From NCBI RefSeq assembly GCF_022808815.1, contig NZ_JAKZLC010000004.1, positions 396,536 to 460,535 on the forward strand: 64,000 nt of DNA, read 5' to 3'. The notes beneath the pieces were generated by a model. It saw only the letters and a program-made list of their open reading frames with translations, ran no database searches and was not told the origin of the DNA. Shown piece after piece: positions 18,317 through 29,627 of this stretch. Made by a program: the position numbers and the translations under genes. Source of the DNA: Geothrix paludis (lineage in GTDB: Bacteria > Acidobacteriota > Holophagae > Holophagales > Holophagaceae). Position 1 is the stretch's first letter; the number at the start of each line of letters is the position of its first letter.

Positions 18317-18745
18317 ATGGTGGCCGATGGACTGTTCGTATACGGATCCCTGCGGGAAGGCGGGTCGAACCACGCCTGGCTGATGCGGACCCATCCCGAG
18401 GGGCACACCCGGGCCTGGGTGGCAGGGCGCCTCTTCCACCTGCCGGCGGGCTACCCCGCCCTGGTTCCGGGACCCGATCCCGGAGAGCCGCCACCGGGCC
18501 CCGGCTGGGTGCGGGGCGATTTTGTCGGCTACGAAGACGAGGGAGATCTCGATTCCGCCCTGGCCGACCTGGACCCGCTGGAGGGTGTGGAGGAGGACCT
18601 CTTTACCCGCGAGATCCGCCCCGTGATCCTCGAAGGAGGCCACCACTACCGCGCCTGGATCTATGTGTTCCATGTGGAACGCCTGCCCCGGCTGGAGCGG
18701 GAGGCCATGGAGCTTCCTAGCGGGGACTGGGCGTCTTACCTCTGA
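18317..18745 (+). CDS. Gamma-glutamylcyclotransferase / AIG2-like protein
   Basis: A 142-residue protein with the family substrate loop FVYGSLREGG at residues 7-16 and a conserved glutamate region in LDPLEGVEEDLFTRE. The family converts gamma-glutamyl dipeptides to 5-oxoproline or works on gamma-glutamylamines; the exact substrate is not predictable. A near-perfect parS site lies inside the gene (18667-18680). A bidirectional terminator follows immediately, shared with gyrA coming from the right. Confidence 0.85.
   Translation: MVADGLFVYGSLREGGSNHAWLMRTHPEGHTRAWVAGRLFHLPAGYPALVPGPDPGEPPPGPGWVRGDFVGYEDEGDLDSALADLDPLEGVEEDLFTREIRPVILEGGHHYRAWIYVFHVERLPRLEREAMELPSGDWASYL
18667..18680. other. 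parS-like site (13/14)
   Basis: GTTCCATGTGGAAC differs at one central base from the palindrome GTTCCACGTGGAAC, the ParB-binding parS form of several GC-rich bacteria such as myxobacteria. It is inside a coding gene, about 7 kb from dnaA. Confidence 0.55.
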
Positions 18746-18776
18746 CGAAAAACGGCGCGAACCGCGCCGTTTTTCG
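18746..18776. terminator. Bidirectional Rho-independent terminator
   Basis: CGAAAAACGGCGCG and its complement CGCGCCGTTTTTCG form a 14-bp stem around a 3-nt loop. The A run on one side and T run on the other serve both the cyclotransferase gene and convergent gyrA. Confidence 0.88.
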
Positions 18777-18796
18777 CATGTCTAAAGCCAGGGCAA

Positions 18797-21403
18797 CTAC
18801 AACCCCAGCTTCGGCTGTTCGCCGCCCTCGTCGGGGCCGGGATGGGCGGCCTCGCTTTCGATCAGCTCCTCCTCCTCGTCCAGGGCCATGGCGCTGGCAT
18901 CGATCTTGGCCAGGCCCACCACGCGGTCCTCAGCACTGGCCAGCTTGAGGAGGCTGACGCCCTGGGCGTTGCGGCCGGTCTTGCGGACCTCGTCGATGAG
19001 GAAGCGGATGACCATGCCCTCCTGGCTGATAAGGAGGCACCCTTCCCCGGGCTTGACCAGCTTGAAGCCCACCACCTGGCCGTTGCGGACGCCGGCGCGG
19101 ATGTTGATGACGCCGGTGCCGCCCCGGCCCTGGAGCCGGTAGTCCTGGAGGAGGCTGCGCTTACCGTAGCCCTTCTCGCAGACCGTGAGCAGCATGCCGT
19201 GGTCCTCGGTGCTCTCGTCGGGCTCCACACCCTCCGGCAGGTCCGGCAGGGGGTCGGCCACCTCCATGTCCACGATGTGGTCGCCCTTGGCCAGCTTCAT
19301 GCCGCGTACGCCCGTGGTGGCGCGACCCGTGGCCCGGACATCCTCCTCCGGGAAGCGGATGGCCTTGCCCTGGGCCGTGGCCAGGACGATCTGCTGCTGG
19401 CCCGTGGACCGCCGCACGGCCACCAGCGTGTTGCCATCGTCGATGTTGAGGGCGATGAGGCCGTTGGACCGGATGTTGGCGTAGGCCGCCAGGCTCGACT
19501 TCTTGACGGTGCCGTCGCTGGTGACGAAGACCAGGTTCTCGCCCTCGGGGAAGTCCCGCAGGGCCATGAGGGTCACCACGTTCTCCCCGTCCTTGAGGGA
19601 GATGAGGTTCCGGATGTGCTTGCCTCGGGTGGAGGCGGCGGCCTCGGGCAGGTCGTAGACCTTCAAGGCGTACACAATGCCCTTGTCCGTGAAGGCCATG
19701 AGCGTGTCGTGGGCCTTGGTCATGAAGAGCTGCTCGACGAAGTCCTCGTCCTTGGTCTTCATGCCCACCTTGCCCTTTCCGCCCCGGCGCTGGCGGCGGT
19801 AGGCGGTGAGGTCCGTGCGCTTGATGTAGCCGGCCTTGGACATGGTGACGACCATGGGGTCGTCGGGCACCACGTCCTCCATGCGGATCTCGCCGGAGTA
19901 GCCCGTGATCTCGGTGCGCCGGTCGTTGCCGAACTGCTCGGCCACCTGCTGGAACTCCTCCTTGATGACCTTCAGGAGCAGCTTCTCGTCCGCCAGGATG
20001 GCCTTGAGCTTGGCGATGAGCTTCTCCAGCTCGGCCAGCTCGTCGAGGATCTTCTCCCGCTCCAGACCCGTGAGGCGCTGGAGGCGCATGTCCAGGATGG
20101 CCTGGGCCTGCACGGCGGACAGGCAGAGGCTCGGATCCTTCTTGAGGGCCGCGGCGCTGGCGAAGGCGCCCGCCATGAGGCCGGCCTTGGCCTCCTCGGG
20201 GGTCTTGGCGGCCCGGATGAGCTTGATGACCGCATCCAGGTGGTCCAGGGCGATCTTGAGGCCCAGCAGGACGTGGTGCCGCTCCTCCGCCTTCCGCAGC
20301 TGGAAGAGGGTGCGGCGGGTGACCACCTCACGGCGGAAGCCGATGAACTCCTGTAGCACCTCCCGGAGGGTGCAGATGCGGGGCTGGCCGTTGACGATGG
20401 CCAGCATGGTGATGGGGAAGCTGTTCTGGAGCTGGGTCAGCTGGTAGAGCTGGTTCAGCACGATGTCGCTGGGCTCGTTCTTCTTCAGCTCCACCACCAG
20501 GCGGATGCCCTCGCGGTCGCTCTCGTCCCGCAGGTCGCTGATGCCGTCGATCTTCTTCTCGCGGACCAGATCGGCGATCTTCTCGATGAGCGTGGCCTTG
20601 TTCACCTGGTAGGGCAGCTCAGTGAAGACGATCTGCTCCCGGTCCCCGGCCCGGCGGATCTGCTCCACGTGGGACTTGGCCCGCACCACGCACCGGCCGC
20701 GGCCCGTGCGGTAGGCGTCCACCACGCCCTCGGTGCCCAGCATGAGGCCGCCCCCGGGGAAGTCCGGCCCCTTGATGTGGGCCATGAGGCCATCCAGGCC
20801 CGTCGCGGGGTGGTCGATGAGGGTCACCAGGGCCGAGCAGCACTCCCGCAGGTTGTGGGGGGGGATGCTGGTGGCCATGCCCACGGCGATGCCCTGGGAT
20901 CCGTTCACCAGCAGGTTGGGGAAGCGGGTGGGCAGGACGAGGGGCTCCTGCATGCTGCCGTCGTAGTTGGGGCCGAAATCCACCGTGTCCTGGTCGATGT
21001 CGCCCATCATCTCGTTGGCCAGCCGGGACAGGCGGGCCTCGGTGTAGCGCATGGCCGCGGCCGAGTCGCCGTCGATGGACCCGAAGTTGCCCTGGCCGTC
21101 CACCAGCACGTGGCGCATGGAGAAGGGCTGGGCCATGCGGACGAGGGTGTCGTAGATGGCCGAATCGCCATGGGGATGGTACTTACCCATCACGTCGCCC
21201 ACGGTGCGGGCGGACTTCTTGTAGGCCCGGTTCCAGTCGTTCCCCGCCTCCCCCATGGCGAACAGCACGCGGCGGTGCACGGGCTTGAGGCCGTCCCGCA
21301 CATCGGGCAGGGCCCGGCCCACGATGACGCTCATGGCGTAGTCCAGGTAGGACTTCCGCATTTCCTTTTCGATTTCCAGGGGCTCGATGCGATTCAGGTT
21401 CAT
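18797..21403 (-). CDS. gyrA: DNA gyrase subunit A
   Basis: An 868-residue type II topoisomerase subunit. The catalytic tyrosine lies in [12 protein letters not shown]. The C-terminal GyrA box QRRGGKG marks gyrase rather than topoisomerase IV. The quinolone-determining region reads [19 protein letters not shown] with serine and aspartate at the E. coli 83 and 87 positions, the quinolone-sensitive form. It lies 54 bp after gyrB on the same strand, with a parS-like site between them, in the dnaA-dnaN-gyrB-gyrA order common near origins. Confidence 0.98.
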   Translation of the reverse strand: MNLNRIEPLEIEKEMRKSYLDYAMSVIVGRALPDVRDGLKPVHRRVLFAMGEAGNDWNRAYKKSARTVGDVMGKYHPHGDSAIYDTLVRMAQPFSMRHVLVDGQGNFGSIDGDSAAAMRYTEARLSRLANEMMGDIDQDTVDFGPNYDGSMQEPLVLPTRFPNLLVNGSQGIAVGMATSIPPHNLRECCSALVTLIDHPATGLDGLMAHIKGPDFPGGGLMLGTEGVVDAYRTGRGRCVVRAKSHVEQIRRAGDREQIVFTELPYQVNKATLIEKIADLVREKKIDGISDLRDESDREGIRLVVELKKNEPSDIVLNQLYQLTQLQNSFPITMLAIVNGQPRICTLREVLQEFIGFRREVVTRRTLFQLRKAEERHHVLLGLKIALDHLDAVIKLIRAAKTPEEAKAGLMAGAFASAAALKKDPSLCLSAVQAQAILDMRLQRLTGLEREKILDELAELEKLIAKLKAILADEKLLLKVIKEEFQQVAEQFGNDRRTEITGYSGEIRMEDVVPDDPMVVTMSKAGYIKRTDLTAYRRQRRGGKGKVGMKTKDEDFVEQLFMTKAHDTLMAFTDKGIVYALKVYDLPEAAASTRGKHIRNLISLKDGENVVTLMALRDFPEGENLVFVTSDGTVKKSSLAAYANIRSNGLIALNIDDGNTLVAVRRSTGQQQIVLATAQGKAIRFPEEDVRATGRATTGVRGMKLAKGDHIVDMEVADPLPDLPEGVEPDESTEDHGMLLTVCEKGYGKRSLLQDYRLQGRGGTGVINIRAGVRNGQVVGFKLVKPGEGCLLISQEGMVIRFLIDEVRKTGRNAQGVSLLKLASAEDRVVGLAKIDASAMALDEEEELIESEAAHPGPDEGGEQPKLGL

Positions 21404-21415
21404 GTGTTTCCCGGT

Positions 21416-21429
21416 GTTCTACGTGGAAC
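21416..21429. other. parS-like site (13/14) between gyrB and gyrA
   Basis: GTTCTACGTGGAAC matches the palindrome GTTCCACGTGGAAC except for one base. It lies in the short gyrB-gyrA gap, just upstream of the gyrA start. Confidence 0.6.
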
Positions 21430-21457
21430 GCAGCTCGACATCCTGCAAAAACAGGAC

Positions 21458-24028
<2,571 letters not shown>

Positions 24029-24071
24029 TCACTTGGTTGGGTACGGTGGAATGCGGTGGTGCGGGCGCCGT

Positions 24072-25205
24072 TCAGGCGGTGGCGCTGGTGGCGAAGCGGA
24101 CGGGCATGAGGACGTAGCGGAAGCTGAAGTCCTCCAGGCTGGGCGACATGAAGACGCCCTGGCCCACCTCGTCCTTGAACTGGTAGACCACCTCTTCGCC
24201 GGGGAGCCGCTCCAGCAGCTCCGTGAGGTAGTCGATGTTGAAGGCCAGCTCGAAGGGCTGTTCCTCGCCCGTGAAAGGCAGCGTGGCCTGGTTCACGCCC
24301 TCGTCGGGGTGCTGGAAGACCGTGCGCAGGTTGGGGAACTCGTAGAACAGACGCACGTTCTTGTTGTAGTCGTCCTTCTTCAGGCCCACGAAGCGCAACG
24401 TGCGGAGGAAGACCTCGCGGTCCATGATCACGCGCTTGGGCAGCTCGGCGGGCAGGACCTTCTCGTAGGCGGGGTAGTTGCCCGTGACGAGGCGGGTGCT
24501 GAACTTTAGGCCGGGCTGGTCCAGGAAGAGTGTGGTGCCGTCCCAGCAGAGCTCCACCTCGCCCTCGTCGCCCAGCAGCGTGGGGATGAGGTCCAGGGCT
24601 CGCTTGGGCACGATGAGGCGGACCTCATCCTTGAGCTTCGTGTCGCAGGGCACCTCCGCCACGGCCAGCCGGAAGCCATCCGTGGAGACCACGCGCACGT
24701 GGTGCTTGGAGAGGTGCACCAGCACCGCCGAGAGGGTGGGCTTGGTGGCGTCCTTGCTTACGGCGATGGAGCCCAGCTGAATGGCCCGCTTGAAGCGCAG
24801 CACGGGGATCTTCACCACGGGCAGCTGGTTGCCGGGCCCGGGAAGCTCCGGGAAGCCCTCGCCGGGCTGGATGTTGTGCTCGGAGTTCATGCCCTTGGCC
24901 CGCAGCCACAGGCGGCCGCCGGCATCGGGGCATTCCAGGCTCAGGAGCCCCTCCGGAAACACCCGCACGGTCTCGATGAACTTCTTGCCGGGCACGGCCA
25001 TGGTCCACTCGCCCTGCCCCTCGCCGGGCACGGTGGCCTCGAAGGCCAGCTCCATGTCCGTGGCCTTCAGCACGACCTCCTTGGGCCGCACGTCCACCAG
25101 GATGTGCTGGAGGATGGGCAACGTGACCCGACGGTCCAAGGCGTGCTTCAGAATCCCCAGGGTGCGATCCAGACGATCCTTGGAAACCTGTAACTGAAGA
25201 CTCAT
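24072..25205 (-). CDS. dnaN: DNA polymerase III beta subunit (sliding clamp)
   Basis: A 377-residue clamp with three repeated domains. It starts MSLQLQVSKDRLDRTLGIL and ends with the family pattern YVLMPVR. It forms the ring dimer that tethers polymerase III to DNA. It follows dnaA with a 214-bp AT-containing gap that is a candidate origin region. Confidence 0.97.
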   Translation of the reverse strand: MSLQLQVSKDRLDRTLGILKHALDRRVTLPILQHILVDVRPKEVVLKATDMELAFEATVPGEGQGEWTMAVPGKKFIETVRVFPEGLLSLECPDAGGRLWLRAKGMNSEHNIQPGEGFPELPGPGNQLPVVKIPVLRFKRAIQLGSIAVSKDATKPTLSAVLVHLSKHHVRVVSTDGFRLAVAEVPCDTKLKDEVRLIVPKRALDLIPTLLGDEGEVELCWDGTTLFLDQPGLKFSTRLVTGNYPAYEKVLPAELPKRVIMDREVFLRTLRFVGLKKDDYNKNVRLFYEFPNLRTVFQHPDEGVNQATLPFTGEEQPFELAFNIDYLTELLERLPGEEVVYQFKDEVGQGVFMSPSLEDFSFRYVLMPVRFATSATA

Positions 25206-25419
25206 GTATCACCCTTGATGATGCTGAAGCCCAGGACAACCTGTGGAATGACGTCTCAAAGCCCTATCCTACCGGAGTTTCCCCGCTCGGGACAGGCTGT
25301 GGAGAGCCTCCGGGGAGGTGCGGAATCCAGGGGTCGGGACCCCTCCGCGCAGCCTGGTCGGCCGGTTTGCGGATTCCCCGGGCTGACTTCCTGTTGAAAA
25401 CAAAACAACCACAATCAAA
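25206..25419. other. dnaA-dnaN intergenic region, candidate oriC
   Basis: A 214-bp gap in a region with almost no other spacers. It contains degenerate DnaA-box-like words at 25242-25250 (6/9), 25298-25306 (7/9) and 25392-25400 (7/9 to TGTGGATAA), plus an AT-rich stretch at 25392-25425 that could unwind. No perfect DnaA box is present. The divergent gene layout places the origin in this neighbourhood, but the 26821-27053 gap is the alternative. Confidence 0.35.
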
Positions 25420-26820
25420 TCAATGAATGCTATTCAGGAGGGCCTGGACCATCCTGTGGAATTCCGGATCGCGCTTCATGCGCTCCCGCACCGAGTCGAT
25501 GGCGTTCATGACGGTGGAGTGGTGCATGCTGAAGGAGCGCCCGATGTCGGTGAAGGGCGCGGACGCGATCTCCCGGGCCAGGTACATGGCCACCTGCCGC
25601 GGCACGAGGATCACCTGCTGGCGGGAGCGCTTCTTCATGAGGTCCACGAAGGAGACGTTGAAGGTCTCGGCGGTCATGCGGTAGATCCGCTCGGGCGGCA
25701 CGCCGGCGGTGGGCTCCTCCCCGCTCTGGCCCTGGAAGGCCGCGTGGGCCACTTCCAGGGTGGGGGGGACGCCGATGAGGCTGGCCTGGAAGATGACGCG
25801 GGTGAGGAAGCCCTCCAGGTCGCGGACGCTGCCCTTGGCTTTGTGGGCGATGAAGGTGAGCACGTCCTCGGGGATGGGGGGCACGTTCTTGAAGTCCGCG
25901 TCCTCCAGCTTCTTCTTCAGGATGGCGATGCGGGTCTCGAAATCCGGGGGCTGGATGTCGGCCGTGAGGCCCCACTTGAAGCGGGTGATGAGCCGCTCGT
26001 GGCAGCCCTCCAGCCGCTGGGGCGGCTTGTCCGAGGTGAGGACGATCTGCTTTCCGTGCTGGAGCAGGTATTCCAGGATGTAGAAGATCTCCTCCTGCGT
26101 CCGCTCCATCTTCCCCAGCGTCTGCACGTCATCCAGCAGCAGCACGTCGTTCTGCTGGTACTTCTTCCGCATGGGCTCCGTGTTCTTGGCCTTGATGGCG
26201 ACCGTGAGCTCGTTGAAGAAGTTGTCCACCTTGAGGTAGGCCACGCGGAGCTTCGGATTGCGCGCCAGCAGGCCCTTCCCGATGCCCACCATGAGGTGGG
26301 TCTTGCCGAGCCCCGCGCCGCCGTAAATGAACAGGGGATTCATGCTGAGGGGCGTGGCGGCCTTGCCGTAGCTGTCCACCACGGCCTTGGCCGCGGCGAA
26401 GGCCAGCTGGCTGCCCGGACCCACCACGAAGCGGTCCAGGGTGTAGCGGTTGAAGAGGTAGGGGAAGGAGGTGGGAGCTTCGGCGGCGGAATGGGAGCCA
26501 GAATGCGAGCCGGAATGGGAGCTGGACTCGCTCTTTCTGGGCGCGGTCGCGGGTTCCATGGTCGGGGCGCCCGTCACCTGGAACACCAGGTGGAGGTCCG
26601 CCAGGCCGCCCTGGGCCAGCGCGTCGTTGAACTCCTCGGGCAGCTGCTGCTCGATCCAGAGCTTGGCGGCGGCGCTGGGGACCTGGATCCATAGGGTCCC
26701 ATCCTCGACCTTCAGGGGGGCACAAGGCGCGATCCACTCCTTGAAACTGGCTTCGGGGAGCTGTTTGGACAGGCCCAGTCGAATGGTGTCCCAGAGGGCG
26801 GTGGGATCGGTGGAGCGCAT
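25420..26820 (-). CDS. dnaA: Chromosomal replication initiator DnaA
   Basis: A 466-residue AAA+ initiator. Domain I starts after the ATG at 26820 (TALWDTIRLGL, then FKEWI). The Walker A motif is GGAGLGKTHLM, Walker B is VLLLDDVQTL, and the DNA-binding domain ends with HHSTVMNAIDSV, which reads DnaA boxes. A Ser/His-rich linker (SSHSGSHSGSHS) forms domain II. The frame is open further upstream, but family length and domain I favour this start. It diverges from rpmH, the usual arrangement at origins. Confidence 0.97.
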   Translation of the reverse strand: MRSTDPTALWDTIRLGLSKQLPEASFKEWIAPCAPLKVEDGTLWIQVPSAAAKLWIEQQLPEEFNDALAQGGLADLHLVFQVTGAPTMEPATAPRKSESSSHSGSHSGSHSAAEAPTSFPYLFNRYTLDRFVVGPGSQLAFAAAKAVVDSYGKAATPLSMNPLFIYGGAGLGKTHLMVGIGKGLLARNPKLRVAYLKVDNFFNELTVAIKAKNTEPMRKKYQQNDVLLLDDVQTLGKMERTQEEIFYILEYLLQHGKQIVLTSDKPPQRLEGCHERLITRFKWGLTADIQPPDFETRIAILKKKLEDADFKNVPPIPEDVLTFIAHKAKGSVRDLEGFLTRVIFQASLIGVPPTLEVAHAAFQGQSGEEPTAGVPPERIYRMTAETFNVSFVDLMKKRSRQQVILVPRQVAMYLAREIASAPFTDIGRSFSMHHSTVMNAIDSVRERMKRDPEFHRMVQALLNSIH

Positions 26821-27053
26821 GAGTTCACCGGGGCGGTGGGTGGGGCGGCTGGCGTGGCGGAAGCGCGTGGGCACGCAACCTCGGGGGCGGGCTTCGCACG
26901 CCACCCGGCCACGGAAGACTCGCGGGGAGGATCCCAAATCTAGCACCCCGGAGGGCTCCTGGGAGGATGGAAATGGCCTTGAGTGGCGCGCCCACCGCTG
27001 ATACCCTCGAAGGTTCGTCCTCCTCCCCGGGAGGGGACCCCCGAGGTGGAACC
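26821..27053. promoter_or_regulatory. Divergent dnaA / rpmH promoter region
   Basis: A 233-bp GC-rich spacer between divergent dnaA and rpmH. It must hold the promoters of both. I find no DnaA boxes or AT-rich unwinding element in it, which is unusual because in many bacteria the origin sits here. A GGAGG-like element precedes rpmH. Confidence 0.4.
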
Positions 27054-27188
27054 ATGAAGCGCACCTTCCAGCCCAACAACCGCCGCCGCGCGAAGACCCA
27101 CGGCTTCCTGAGCCGCATGAAGACCAAGAATGGCCGCCTGGTGCTCAAGCGCCGCCGCGCGAAGGGCCGCCACGTCCTGGCGGTCTGA
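27054..27188 (+). CDS. rpmH: Ribosomal protein L34
   Basis: A 44-residue basic protein, the standard L34 length, opening [19 protein letters not shown] and rich in Arg and Lys. It is a structural protein of the large ribosomal subunit. It leads the rpmH-rnpA-yidC-jag-mnmE run. Confidence 0.98.
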   Translation: MKRTFQPNNRRRAKTHGFLSRMKTKNGRLVLKRRRAKGRHVLAV

Positions 27189-27198
27189 CGCCGCTCCC

Positions 27199-27567
27199 GT
27201 GATCTTCAAGGGCCGCTTCCGCACGGTCCGCCAGCGGGACCACGCTGTGCCCACGCCCCTGCCCCGGCCGCTGCTGGGGCATGAGGCGTATCTGGACATC
27301 CGCGCCTGGCGGCGGCCCAGCGGCTCCCTGCCGCTCCTGCTCGTGACCTCCCCCCGGAAGACCGGCCCCGCCGTCCGGCGGAACCGCTTCCGCCGGCAGG
27401 TCCGCATGGCCTTTCTGTCGCTCTCCGGGCGTCTCGCCGGCCAGCCCTGGGTCGTCTGGGTGCGCCCCGCCCGGAGCGCGCCCCCCCTTGATCGGCTCAC
27501 CTTCCGGGATATCGAGGTTCAGCTCGGGCTGGCCCTGCGCCGTCTCCTCCCCATGGACACGCCATGA
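27199..27567 (+). CDS. rnpA: Ribonuclease P protein component
   Basis: A 122-residue basic protein that assists the RNase P RNA in tRNA 5-prime maturation. The family RNR signature is visible in AVRRNRFRRQVR. I chose the GTG at 27199, 10 bp after rpmH, because translation from it gives the usual FKGRFRTVRQ opening. Its end overlaps the yidC start (ATGA). Confidence 0.95.
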   Translation: MIFKGRFRTVRQRDHAVPTPLPRPLLGHEAYLDIRAWRRPSGSLPLLLVTSPRKTGPAVRRNRFRRQVRMAFLSLSGRLAGQPWVVWVRPARSAPPLDRLTFRDIEVQLGLALRRLLPMDTP

Positions 27568-29144
27568 AAAACCGCAATGTCCTCTACTTCGTCATCGGCA
27601 GCATGATCCTGCTGGGGGCCCAGTTCTGGCTCAGTTCCCGGTACGCCAAGCCGGTCCCGCCAGCCCAGGTCCAGGCGCCCGCTCCGGAAGGCGCCAAGTC
27701 CCAGCCGACCGCCGCCGCACCCGCCCAGGCCCCCGCGGCCTCCCCTGCGGCCTCCGTGGCCCAGGTTGCCGCGGCGACGGCGCCCACGGGCGTGAAGGCC
27801 GCGGATCCCGCCGCCACCCACACCCTGGTCACGGCGGACTACCGCCTGACCTGGCAGGTGGCCACCGGCGCCCTGAAGCAGGCCATCTGGCTCCAGGACG
27901 GCACCTCCTTCTTCCCCGACGCCTTCCCGGGCCTGGGCGCCCTGCAGGGGCCGGGCTTCGAGACGGTGCGCGAGGAGAAGGCCGCGACGGGCATCACCAC
28001 CGTCACCTTCGAGAACGCCGCGGGCGATCGCCTGAGCTACCTGGTGCCCCAGAAGGGCCTCGAGATCCGCCTCGAAGGCCTCTCGCCCCGAAACGCCGCC
28101 CTCCAGCTGGTCGCCAACCCCACCGGCGACGACCCCGTGAAGCACCTGGGCCGCGTGTTCACCCTGTCTGAGAAATCCATCCAGGCCGTGACCTGGACCG
28201 AGATGCTGCACGACCCCTTCTTCAGCTTCCTGGGCGCCAAGCGCAAGGAGCTGCCGCCCTCCTCGAGCCGCCTGGGCCTGGACGCGGGCGTGGAGAAGGA
28301 CGCCAAGAGCCAGCGCAACCACTACTTCGCCGCCCTGTGGAAGCTGCCCCGCCCCGCGGGCCGGGATGCCTCGGGTTACCAGCTGCTACCGGAAAACGGC
28401 CGCCTGGAGGCCTCCCTCTACCTGGGCCCCAAGCAGGCCGAGCCGCTCCTGGCCTTCGAGAAGCCCTTCACCCGGGTCATCGACTACGGCTTCTTCGGCG
28501 CCGTGGCCCAGCTGCTCTTCTGGATGCTGCGCATGGTCTACCGCGTGGTGGGCAACTGGGGCTGGGCCATCGTGCTCTTCACGGTGATCATCCGCCTGGC
28601 CACCTGGCACCTGAACACCAAGCAGACGATTTCCATGCTGCGCATGAAGGACTTCGAGCCGCACCAGAAGGCCATCCAGGCCAAGTACGAGAAGTTCGGC
28701 GGCGACATGACCAAGAAGGCTGAGATGCAGAAGGAGCTCATGGAGCTCTACAAGAAGAACGGCCACAACCCCATGGGCGGCTGCCTGCCCATGCTGCTCC
28801 AGATGCCCATCTTCCTGGCCCTCTGGTCCATGCTGAACGCCGTCTTCGAGCTGCGCCACGCCCCCTTCTTCGGCTGGATCGTCGACCTCTCCGCCAAGGA
28901 TCCCTACTTCATCTACCCCGTGCTGATGGGCGCCTCCATGTTCGCCCAGCAGTACATGACCCCCGCCGTGGGCGATCCCGCCCAGCGCAAGATGATGCTG
29001 GTGCTCATGCCGGCGATGATGACCTTCTTCTTCGCCCAGAGCCCGGCCGGGCTCGTGATCTACTACTTCGTCTTCAATCTCATCGGCATCGCCCAGACCT
29101 GGTGGATCATGAAGTCCTACCAGCCCCAGCCCATCAAGGTCTAG
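27564..29144 (+). CDS. yidC: Membrane protein insertase YidC
   Basis: A 526-residue Gram-negative-type YidC. It has an N-terminal membrane anchor, a long Ala/Pro-rich linker (residues 35-80), a large periplasmic beta domain (about 85-300), then the five-helix insertase core with VGNWGWAIVLFTVIIRL and GCLPMLLQMPIFLALW. The large periplasmic domain supports a diderm host. It inserts membrane proteins alone or with SecYEG. Overlap with rnpA indicates coupling. Confidence 0.97.
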   Translation: MKNRNVLYFVIGSMILLGAQFWLSSRYAKPVPPAQVQAPAPEGAKSQPTAAAPAQAPAASPAASVAQVAAATAPTGVKAADPAATHTLVTADYRLTWQVATGALKQAIWLQDGTSFFPDAFPGLGALQGPGFETVREEKAATGITTVTFENAAGDRLSYLVPQKGLEIRLEGLSPRNAALQLVANPTGDDPVKHLGRVFTLSEKSIQAVTWTEMLHDPFFSFLGAKRKELPPSSSRLGLDAGVEKDAKSQRNHYFAALWKLPRPAGRDASGYQLLPENGRLEASLYLGPKQAEPLLAFEKPFTRVIDYGFFGAVAQLLFWMLRMVYRVVGNWGWAIVLFTVIIRLATWHLNTKQTISMLRMKDFEPHQKAIQAKYEKFGGDMTKKAEMQKELMELYKKNGHNPMGGCLPMLLQMPIFLALWSMLNAVFELRHAPFFGWIVDLSAKDPYFIYPVLMGASMFAQQYMTPAVGDPAQRKMMLVLMPAMMTFFFAQSPAGLVIYYFVFNLIGIAQTWWIMKSYQPQPIKV

Positions 29145-29153
29145 GAGACAGCC

Positions 29154-29618
29154 ATGCGTAAGAGCGGCGCCAGCCTGGAGTCCGTCCCTGAGCTCATCAC
29201 CCGGTGGATGAGCCACCTGGGCCTGTCCGTGGAGGCGAAGTCCGCCCCCTCGGGAGACGAGGAGGCCTTCCCCAATCGCCTGTCCGTGTCCGGACCCGAC
29301 GCGGGCTGGCTGGCGGCCAATCGGGGCGCGGGCCTGGACGCCCTCCAGTTCCTGGTCCACGAGGCCCAGGGCGAGCGCGAGGACGCCAAGCTGGCCTATC
29401 TGGACGCGAAGGGCGCCCGGCTCTTCCGCATGCAGGAGGTCATGGCCATGGGCCGCTTCGCGGCCGAGCGGGCCCGGGAGCTGGGCAGCCACACCCTCGG
29501 GGCCCTGAGCCCCCGCGAGCGCCGCTGGGTGCACCTGGTGGTGAGCCGCGAGGAGGGCCTGGGCACCGAGAGCGAAGGCACGGGCACCTTCAAGCCCGTG
29601 AAGGTGTTCCGGAAGTAG
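29154..29618 (+). CDS. jag: Jag/KhpB-type RNA-binding protein (KH + R3H)
   Basis: A 154-residue protein starting 9 bp after yidC. The first half contains a KH-like domain with GAGLDALQFLVH. The second half contains the R3H segment with RERRWVHLVV. It lacks the N-terminal Jag domain of the Firmicutes protein, so it is a short form. The family binds RNA and affects envelope growth in Gram-positives; its role in diderms is less clear. Confidence 0.9.
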   Translation: MRKSGASLESVPELITRWMSHLGLSVEAKSAPSGDEEAFPNRLSVSGPDAGWLAANRGAGLDALQFLVHEAQGEREDAKLAYLDAKGARLFRMQEVMAMGRFAAERARELGSHTLGALSPRERRWVHLVVSREEGLGTESEGTGTFKPVKVFRK

Positions 29619-29627
29619 ACTGGCCCG

